Assembly: GCF_900113735.1 (NCBI RefSeq)
Contig: NZ_FOQM01000006.1
Location: 124,001 to 188,000, forward strand
Length of the DNA: 64,000 bases
From: Bradyrhizobium sp. Gha
GTDB taxonomy: Bacteria; Pseudomonadota; Alphaproteobacteria; Rhizobiales; Xanthobacteraceae
Direction: 5' to 3'
Position numbers and translations under genes: made by a program
Notes under the pieces: model-generated
What the model saw: only the letters and a program-made list of their open reading frames with translations
Databases searched by the model: none
What the model was told of the DNA's origin: nothing
In this document: piece after piece, positions 57,675-64,000 of the stretch
Position numbering within the stretch: position 1 is the stretch's first letter
Layout of the letters: each line of letters opens with the position of its first letter

Positions 57675-57771
57675 CTGACACGCTTTTGTGCCTGGGTTCC
57701 CGATTTTACCTCTCGCCCAACCCTGGGAACGCCGCTACACTGCCAAAATCGCGCGGAGCGGCCGGTTTGCC

Positions 57772-57799
57772 TTGACATCGAGGCTTTGGCCGCTATGTT
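57772..57799 (+). promoter_or_regulatory. Promoter of the ilv leader operon
   Basis: TTGACA (57772-57777) and TATGTT (57794-57799) are separated by 16 nt. Transcription would begin near 57806, 25 nt before the leader peptide start. Confidence 0.7.
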
Positions 57800-57831
57800 T
57801 CGCGCAACCTTTGCGAAGCTGAGCGCCCGCC

Positions 57832-57897
57832 ATGCGTAACATTATTACCAACCTCCTTATTGCCGTCGTACCCAGGCACACCGCCGGGGGTGGCTAG
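57832..57897 (+). CDS. ilv leader peptide (21 residues)
   Basis: A 21-codon frame starts MRNIITNLLIAVV, with Ile at 4, 5 and 10, Leu at 8 and 9, and Val at 12 and 13, and ends in TAG. This is the composition of a branched-chain amino acid attenuation leader. Its position 25 nt after a promoter and just before overlapping hairpins and an intrinsic terminator supports attenuation of the ilvIH genes. Short of Ile, Leu or Val, the ribosome would stall and favour the antiterminated form. Too short for gene finders. Confidence 0.8.
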   Translation: MRNIITNLLIAVVPRHTAGGG

Positions 57898-57923
57898 CTG
57901 CCATCCACACGACAGGCGGTGTG
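57877..57923 (+). promoter_or_regulatory. ilv attenuator: alternative hairpin
   Basis: CACACCGCC (57877-57885), within the last codons of the leader peptide, is complementary to GGCGGTGTG (57915-57923), which lies directly beside the terminator stem. A smaller hairpin, GGTGGC/GCCATC, lies between them. The ribosome's position would decide which stem forms. The exact antiterminator pairing was not computed. Confidence 0.6.
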
Positions 57924-57925
57924 CA

Positions 57926-57953
57926 GGGTCCCTCTTCGGGGCCCTTTTTATTT
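57926..57953 (+). terminator. ilv attenuator terminator hairpin
   Basis: GGGTCCC-TCTTC-GGGGCCC (one G-U pair) is followed by TTTTTATTT. It lies 29 nt past the leader-peptide stop and 54 nt before ilvI. Confidence 0.88.
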
Positions 57954-58006
57954 CCCGAAACCGAGACGAACGAAGCCGCTGACGTCAGCGCATCCGGAGC
58001 AAGCCA

Positions 58007-59782
58007 ATGAGCGACAAGAGCCACGATCCGAACCAGATGACCGGCGCCGCGATGATCGTCCGCGCGCTCATCGATCACGGCGTGACCGACATTTTCGGCT
58101 ATCCCGGCGGCGCGGTGCTTCCGATCTATGACGAGATCTTCCAGCAGAGCGAAGTCCAGCACATCCTGGTCCGTCACGAGCAGGGCGCCGGTCATGCTGC
58201 GGAAGGCTATGCCCGCTCGACCGGCAAGCCCGGCGTTGCGCTGGTGACCTCAGGCCCCGGTGCCACCAACATGGTGACGCCGCTGACCGATGCGCTGATG
58301 GATTCGATCCCGCTGGTCTGCATCTCCGGCCAGGTGCCGACGCATCTGATCGGCAATGACGCCTTCCAGGAATGTGACACCGTCGGCATCACGCGCCCCT
58401 GCACCAAGCACAATTGGCTGGTCCGCGACGTCAACGACCTCGCCAAGGTGCTGCACGAGGCGTTCTATGTCGCCACCACGGGCCGTCCGGGCCCGGTGCT
58501 GGTCGACGTTCCCAAGGACGTGCAGTTCGCCACCGGCACCTATCATCCGCCGCGCAAGTCCGACGTGCACCGCTCCTACGCGCCGCGTGTGAAGGGTGAT
58601 GCGACGCAGATCCGCAAGGCCGTGGCGCTGCTGGCCGGCGCCAAGCGCCCGGTGATCTACAGCGGCGGCGGCGTCATCAATTCCGGTCCCGAAGCCACCA
58701 AGCTGCTGCGCGAGCTGGTCGAGGTCACCGGTTTCCCGATCACGTCCACCCTGATGGGCCTGGGTGCCTACCCTGCGTCGGGCAAGAACTGGCTCGGCAT
58801 GCTCGGCATGCACGGCACTTACGAAGCCAACATGACCATGCATGATTGCGACGTCATGCTGTGCGTCGGCGCGCGCTTCGACGATCGCATCACCGGCCGG
58901 GTCGATGCGTTCTCGCCGAACTCGAAGAAGATCCACATCGACATCGATCCGTCGTCGATCAACAAGAACATCCGTGTCGATGTGCCGATCATCGGTGATT
59001 GCGGCAACGTCCTCGGCGACATCCTCCAGGTGTTCAAGGCCGAGGCGAAGAAGCCCGACATCAAGAGCTGGTGGCAGCAGATCGCGCAGTGGCGCGCCCG
59101 CAACTCGCTCTATTACAAGAAGAGCAACGACGTCATCCTGCCGCAGCATGCGATCCAGAGCCTGTTCGAGGCGACGCGTGGCAAGGACACCTACATCACG
59201 ACCGAGGTCGGCCAGCACCAGATGTGGGCGGCGCAGTTCTACGGCTTCGAGGAGCCGCACCGCTGGATGACGTCGGGTGGTCTCGGCACCATGGGCTACG
59301 GCTTGCCCGCTGCGATCGGCGTGCAGGTCGCGCATCCGGATAGTCTCGTCATCGACATCGCGGGCGATGCCTCGGTGCAGATGACGATGCAGGAGATGTC
59401 GACCGCGGTTCAGTACGAGCTGCCGATCAAGATCTTCATCCTGAACAATCAGTACATGGGCATGGTGCGGCAGTGGCAGCAATTGCTCCACGGCAACCGG
59501 CTGTCGCATTCTTACTCCGAGGCGCTGCCTGACTTCGTCAAGCTCGCGGAAGCCTATGGCGGCGTCGGTCTCCAGGTCACCAAGCCCTCGGATCTCGATG
59601 GCGCGATCAAGGAGATGATCTCGGTCAAGCGCCCGGTGCTGTTCGACTGCCGTGTCGCTGCCCTGGAAAACTGCTTCCCCATGATCCCCTCCGGCAAGGC
59701 GCACAACGAGATGCTGCTGCCCGAGCAGGCCAACGACGAGGCGACCGCAAAGGCGTTCGCCGGCGGCAAGGCGCTGGTGTGA
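58007..59782 (+). CDS. ilvI: Acetolactate synthase large subunit, biosynthetic
   Basis: The 591-residue ThDP-dependent enzyme has the three domains of acetolactate synthase. Catalytic Glu58 lies in VRHEQGAGHAAEGYAR, the FAD domain in the middle, and the ThDP-binding GDASVQM...NN motif (DIAGDASVQMTMQEM, ILNNQYMGMVRQWQQ) near residue 450. It condenses pyruvate to acetolactate, or with 2-oxobutyrate, the first common step of Val, Leu and Ile synthesis. Located 54 nt after the attenuator; the small subunit gene follows after 27 nt. The gene could equally be called ilvB. Confidence 0.96.
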   Translation: MSDKSHDPNQMTGAAMIVRALIDHGVTDIFGYPGGAVLPIYDEIFQQSEVQHILVRHEQGAGHAAEGYARSTGKPGVALVTSGPGATNMVTPLTDALMDSIPLVCISGQVPTHLIGNDAFQECDTVGITRPCTKHNWLVRDVNDLAKVLHEAFYVATTGRPGPVLVDVPKDVQFATGTYHPPRKSDVHRSYAPRVKGDATQIRKAVALLAGAKRPVIYSGGGVINSGPEATKLLRELVEVTGFPITSTLMGLGAYPASGKNWLGMLGMHGTYEANMTMHDCDVMLCVGARFDDRITGRVDAFSPNSKKIHIDIDPSSINKNIRVDVPIIGDCGNVLGDILQVFKAEAKKPDIKSWWQQIAQWRARNSLYYKKSNDVILPQHAIQSLFEATRGKDTYITTEVGQHQMWAAQFYGFEEPHRWMTSGGLGTMGYGLPAAIGVQVAHPDSLVIDIAGDASVQMTMQEMSTAVQYELPIKIFILNNQYMGMVRQWQQLLHGNRLSHSYSEALPDFVKLAEAYGGVGLQVTKPSDLDGAIKEMISVKRPVLFDCRVAALENCFPMIPSGKAHNEMLLPEQANDEATAKAFAGGKALV

Positions 59783-59809
59783 GTGCGATAGACTTTTGAG
59801 GGGACGATC

Positions 59810-60352
59810 ATGAATCAGCCGGCATCCGCCTATTTCATCGAAGAGCGCCACGATCCGAACGAGACGCACACCCTTGCCGTGCTCGTGCAGAACGAGCCGG
59901 GCGTCCTCGCGCGCGTCATCGGCCTGTTCTCGGGGCGCGGCTACAACATCGAGAGCCTGACGGTCTCCGAGACCGAAGCGCAGAAACATCTGTCGCGCAT
60001 CACCATCGTCACCACCGGAACGCCGATGGTCATCGCGCAGATCAAGCATCAGCTCGACCGCATGATCCCGGTCTACCAGGTGGTCGACATGACGCAGACC
60101 CGCCGCTCGATCGAGCGGGAGCTGGCGATGGTGAAGGTGCGCGGACAGGGCGAGCATCGCGTCGAGTCGCTCAGGTTGGCCGATGCCTTCCGCGCCCGCG
60201 TGATCGATGCCACCACTGAGAGCTTCGTGTTCGAGATCACGGGCAATACGGACAAGATCAACCAGTTTATCGACCTGATGCGCCCGCTCGGCCTTGTCGA
60301 GGTGTCGCGCACCGGCGTTGCCGCGATCGGTCGCGGGCCTGAAGGGATGTGA
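59810..60352 (+). CDS. ilvH: Acetolactate synthase small regulatory subunit
   Basis: The 180-residue subunit has an N-terminal ACT domain (TLAVLVQNEPGVLARVIGLF and SGRGYNIESLTVS), which binds valine for feedback inhibition, and the ALS_ss_C domain after it. It activates and regulates IlvI. It is 27 nt downstream of ilvI. The ribosome-binding site AGGGGAC precedes the ATG. The next gene begins 3 nt after the stop. Confidence 0.95.
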   Translation: MNQPASAYFIEERHDPNETHTLAVLVQNEPGVLARVIGLFSGRGYNIESLTVSETEAQKHLSRITIVTTGTPMVIAQIKHQLDRMIPVYQVVDMTQTRRSIERELAMVKVRGQGEHRVESLRLADAFRARVIDATTESFVFEITGNTDKINQFIDLMRPLGLVEVSRTGVAAIGRGPEGM

Positions 60353-60355
60353 ATC

Positions 60356-61051
60356 ATGCTGGCGCGCGACTGGTACTATAACGAGCGGAACCGGATGGGC
60401 ATCGAGCCCGCCGTGGCGTCGATCTACGACGCCCACGACGATGCCGATCTGCGGGCGCGCGCCGCACTGAAAATGTTGGGAGTCCAGCGCGGCTGGCGTG
60501 TCGCCGATATCGGCTGCGGCAATGGTGTGCTCGCCACCGAAGCCGCGCTGATGGGGGCCGAGGTCGACGCGATCGATATTTCACCGGCGATGCTGGCGCT
60601 TGCCGAGATCTATGCCCGCGATCGCAAGGCGCCCGTGCGCACGCAGTCCGCCGGCCTGCTCAGCTTTGCCTACCGCCCGGAATCCTACGATCTGATCGTC
60701 AGCGAGTTCACGCTGCATCATCTGCCCGACTTCTGGAAGGTCGTGGCGATGTCGCGGATCTTTCGTGCGCTGAAGCCGGGTGCGAGCTTCTACCTGCGCG
60801 ACATCGTCTATGCCTCGATGCCCGATGCGGTCGAGCGTGACGTCGAGCAATGGGCCGATTACCAGATCAAGAACCACGATTTCTCGCGCGCGAGCGTGGT
60901 GACGCATATGCGCGACGAATATTCCACTTTCGGCTGGGTGATGGAGCGGATGCTGACCGATGTCGGTTTCACGCTGGTCTCGGCCGATTACCACGCACCG
61001 ATGCACGGCACATATCTCTTGCGCAAACCGAAAGCCGGCGAGCAAGGCTAG
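60356..61051 (+). CDS. Class I SAM-dependent methyltransferase
   Basis: The 231-residue cytosolic protein has the Rossmann SAM-binding core, with motif I VADIGCGNGVLATEA (about residues 49-63), an acidic loop (EVDAIDISPAM) and FTLHHLPDFW. The fold is a generic methyltransferase of the UbiE/small-molecule type; substrate is unknown. It begins 3 nt after ilvH, so it is cotranscribed with the ilv genes. Its link to branched-chain amino acid synthesis is unclear. Confidence 0.88.
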   Translation: MLARDWYYNERNRMGIEPAVASIYDAHDDADLRARAALKMLGVQRGWRVADIGCGNGVLATEAALMGAEVDAIDISPAMLALAEIYARDRKAPVRTQSAGLLSFAYRPESYDLIVSEFTLHHLPDFWKVVAMSRIFRALKPGASFYLRDIVYASMPDAVERDVEQWADYQIKNHDFSRASVVTHMRDEYSTFGWVMERMLTDVGFTLVSADYHAPMHGTYLLRKPKAGEQG

Positions 61052-61100
61052 ACGAGAAGAACAAGCAGGGCTGCACGACAGGGCAGAACCGGAAACAACA

Positions 61101-61973
61101 ATGAAGCCGGCTGACATCCTCATCGCCCTCCTGGTGGCGATCATCTGGGGGCTTGCCTTCGTGGCGAGCCGGATCGCGCTCGACGAATTTTCGCCGGAGC
61201 TGATGACGGCGATGCGCTTTTCGATTGCCGCACTGCCGTGCCTGTTCATTCGCAAGCCGAACATCGCCTGGCCGCGCCTGATCGCGATCAGCTCTACGCT
61301 GTTCCTCGGCCAGTTCCTGAGCCAGGCCTATGGCATCGCCCACGGCGTACCGGTCGGCTTGACCTCGGTCGTCGTGCAGAGCCAGGCGTTGTTCACGATC
61401 GGTCTTGCCGCGATTGCGTTCGGCGAGCGGCCGACGCCGGTGCAGACGCTGGGCATCGCCATCGCCGCGGCCGGGCTTCTGATGATTTGCGGCACCGTTG
61501 GTTATGACTTCAGCGTCAGCGCCTTCGCCGTGCTGATGATCTCACCGGTCAGTTTTGCGATCGGCAACATCCTGCTGCGCGGCGCCCGCGGTGTGCCGAT
61601 GTTCAACCTTTTCGCCTGGCTTTGCCTCGCGACAGCCGCGCCGCTGTTCGCGCTCGCGCTCGTGGTCGACGGACCAGCGCCGACTTTCCAGTCGCTGATC
61701 CACATGTCGCTGACCGGCCTCATCTGCCTGCTGGCGATCGGCGCGGTCTCGACCAGCATCGCCTATTGGCTGTGGGGGCGGCTATTGCGTGACTATCCTG
61801 CTGCGCAGGTCGTGCCGTTTGCGCTGCTGGTGCCGTTCGTCGGTTCTGCGGCATCCAGCATCGTGTTTGGCGAGCGGTTCGGGCCGCTGCGCCTCGCCGG
61901 CATGCTGACCGTGATCGGCGGCATTGCGGTGATGGTGCTGGCGAAGCGTCCGCAAATCCTGAAGACGGCGTGA
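61101..61973 (+). CDS. EamA family (DMT) transporter
   Basis: The 290-residue protein has about ten hydrophobic segments in two EamA halves, with ALLVAIIWGLAFVASRIAL and the second half beginning LMMICG. DMT transporters often export amino acids or metabolites. ATG 61101 is supported by GGAAAC; the longer frame runs into the preceding gene. It is 49 nt after the methyltransferase and 7 nt before a LysE-type gene, within the ilvIH-ilvC interval. It may export surplus amino acids (inference). Confidence 0.88.
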   Translation: MKPADILIALLVAIIWGLAFVASRIALDEFSPELMTAMRFSIAALPCLFIRKPNIAWPRLIAISSTLFLGQFLSQAYGIAHGVPVGLTSVVVQSQALFTIGLAAIAFGERPTPVQTLGIAIAAAGLLMICGTVGYDFSVSAFAVLMISPVSFAIGNILLRGARGVPMFNLFAWLCLATAAPLFALALVVDGPAPTFQSLIHMSLTGLICLLAIGAVSTSIAYWLWGRLLRDYPAAQVVPFALLVPFVGSAASSIVFGERFGPLRLAGMLTVIGGIAVMVLAKRPQILKTA

Positions 61974-61980
61974 GGTGAAT

Positions 61981-62583
61981 ATGGCCAACTCGCTCTTCTA
62001 TGCCTTCCTCGCCTTCATGGTGGTGATGTATTTCACCCCGGGGCCGAACAACATCATGCTGCTGGCCTCGGGCCTGACCTATGGCTTCCGGCGCACCATC
62101 CCGCACATTGCAGGCATTGTCCTCGGTTTTGCCTTCATGGTCGGTGCGGTGGGCCTCGGGCTCGGCACCATCTTTCTGGCCTATCCGATCCTCGAGACCA
62201 TCCTGAAATATGCCGGGGCGGCCTACCTGATCTATCTTGCCGTCGTGATCGCCATGTCCGGACCGACCAAGCCGGGCGAGGGGGACGGACGCGGTCCAAT
62301 GACCTTCTGGGGCGCCGCCATGTTCCAGTGGATCAATGCCAAGGGTTGGGTGATCGTGATCGGCACCATTACGGCCTATGCGGCCATCGCCCAATTCCCG
62401 ATCAATATCGCGATCCAGACCCTGATCAGCCTGCTGGTCGGAACGGTCTCGACCGTGGTCTGGGCCTTCTTCGGCGCTGCACTACGACCGGTGCTGACCT
62501 CCGAGCGGCTGGTCCGCGCCTTCAATATCCTGATGGCGCTCCTGCTGCTCGCCTCCCTCTACCCCGTTTTCATGGATGCATGA
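61981..62583 (+). CDS. LysE family amino acid exporter
   Basis: The 200-residue membrane protein has six hydrophobic segments and the LysE/RhtB signature PGPNNIMLLASGLTYGFRRT followed by GIVLGFAFMVGAVGLGLG. LysE-type proteins export lysine, threonine, leucine or other amino acids. It is 7 nt after the EamA gene; ATG 61981 has GAGG 5 nt upstream. Lying between the acetolactate synthase genes and ilvC, it may relieve excess branched-chain amino acids (inference). Confidence 0.9.
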   Translation: MANSLFYAFLAFMVVMYFTPGPNNIMLLASGLTYGFRRTIPHIAGIVLGFAFMVGAVGLGLGTIFLAYPILETILKYAGAAYLIYLAVVIAMSGPTKPGEGDGRGPMTFWGAAMFQWINAKGWVIVIGTITAYAAIAQFPINIAIQTLISLLVGTVSTVVWAFFGAALRPVLTSERLVRAFNILMALLLLASLYPVFMDA

Positions 62584-62617
62584 TGTCGCGGATTTCCATG
62601 CAGAAACGGGTTTCCCT

Positions 62618-63735
<1,118 letters not shown>

Positions 63736-63742
63736 AGGCTCG

Positions 63743-63823
63743 CATGCCCGGGATGCAGCGCAGCGCGCAAGCGGTGCGCTGCTGCTCCGGCCGCCCATTG
63801 CTTCTTCGCTCGTCCGGGACATG
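63743..63823. repeat. Imperfect inverted intergenic repeat
   Basis: CATGCCCGGGA near 63748 and TCCGGGACATG near 63812 are partly complementary, with inner arms AGCGCAGCGC and GCGCTGCT. It resembles a dispersed intergenic palindrome. No gene is seen between ilvC and the end of the window. Confidence 0.45.
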
Positions 63824-63878
63824 AGCGGAAACAAAATTAGCCCGCCGAACCAAATCTTAAATGTTCGCGGTTATTTCT

Positions 63879-63912
63879 GAGCGAGATCGCAGACGGCGGT
63901 CTCGCTCTTTTT
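63879..63912 (+). terminator. Intrinsic terminator of ilvC
   Basis: GAGCGAGA and TCTCGCTC form a perfect 8-bp stem around 13 nt, followed by TTTTT. It lies 143 nt past the ilvC stop. The last 88 bases of the window hold no supported feature. Confidence 0.8.
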
Positions 63913-64000
63913 GTCTCGCGCGAAGCATTGCTGCTTCATTCAAATTCTTGGCGAGTTGATGTGCTCTTGGAGCGCCAAGAATTGACACTTAAACCACATT

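Noticed and set aside
58250..60436. 728-codon minus-strand frame over ilvI and ilvH
   Set aside because: Antisense to certain genes; composition is shadow-like.

Overview
The window looks like chromosomal DNA of a Bradyrhizobium-type alphaproteobacterium (Hyphomicrobiales, Nitrobacteraceae). Pointers are the high-GC codon usage (judged by eye, not computed), a circularly permuted two-piece tmRNA with tag ANDNFAPVAQAA, the SspB and DUF4169 families, a Rhizobiales-style thyA-folA-hflK-hflC-degP block, and several families of intergenic hairpin repeats. Species assignment is inference.

Layout. 0.3-9.6 kb: a DUF1328 membrane peptide, a hot-dog thioesterase divergent from a GlcD/Dld-type FAD oxidase, a Gly/His-rich LTxxQ protein, a SulP transporter, a secreted caspase-fold protein, and a divergent LysR/DoxX pair. 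9.9-13.8 kb: a TRAP transporter (Tat-exported DctP, fused DctQM) followed by a 2-hydroxyacid dehydrogenase. 14-18 kb: a PAS-PAS-GAF-GGDEF-EAL protein and an ABC solute-binding protein. 18-22.5 kb: a repeat-rich DUF1236/peptidoglycan-binding protein, a Tyr-rich secreted peptide, and a TetR gene divergent from a cytochrome P450, with two strong palindromes. 22.7-28.8 kb: an AsmA-like giant, a DUF2336 operon and small secreted proteins.

29-33.3 kb holds a signalling block: a lone receiver, a hybrid histidine kinase, a two-domain KaiC-like ATPase overlapping the kinase gene by 4 nt, and a cytochrome b5-fold protein. No kaiB is visible. 33.4-40.4 kb is an accessory region: an outer-membrane beta-barrel protein, short lineage-specific secreted proteins, a mosaic of two pseudogenes (RAYT transposase and Ca2+/H+ exchanger), and a compact three-gene operon (divergent FabD-like acyltransferase, HAD phosphatase, HD-domain protein) that looks AT-richer than its surroundings. 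The accessory stretch at 35.8-40.4 kb lies between two direct copies of a dispersed repeat. I recognise no described pathway for this operon, and it is the best candidate here for an undescribed system.

40.4-64 kb is mostly housekeeping: feoAB, a DUF4169/ribbon-helix-helix pair, fumC, sspB beside ssrA (the tmRNA tag and its proteolysis adaptor side by side), a split chromate transporter, tctBA, thyA-GNAT-folA, hflKC-DUF2065-degP, and serB and miaA with start codons 11 nt apart. It ends with an isoleucine/valine region: promoter, leader peptide rich in Ile/Leu/Val codons, attenuator, ilvI-ilvH, a methyltransferase, two exporters and ilvC with its terminator.
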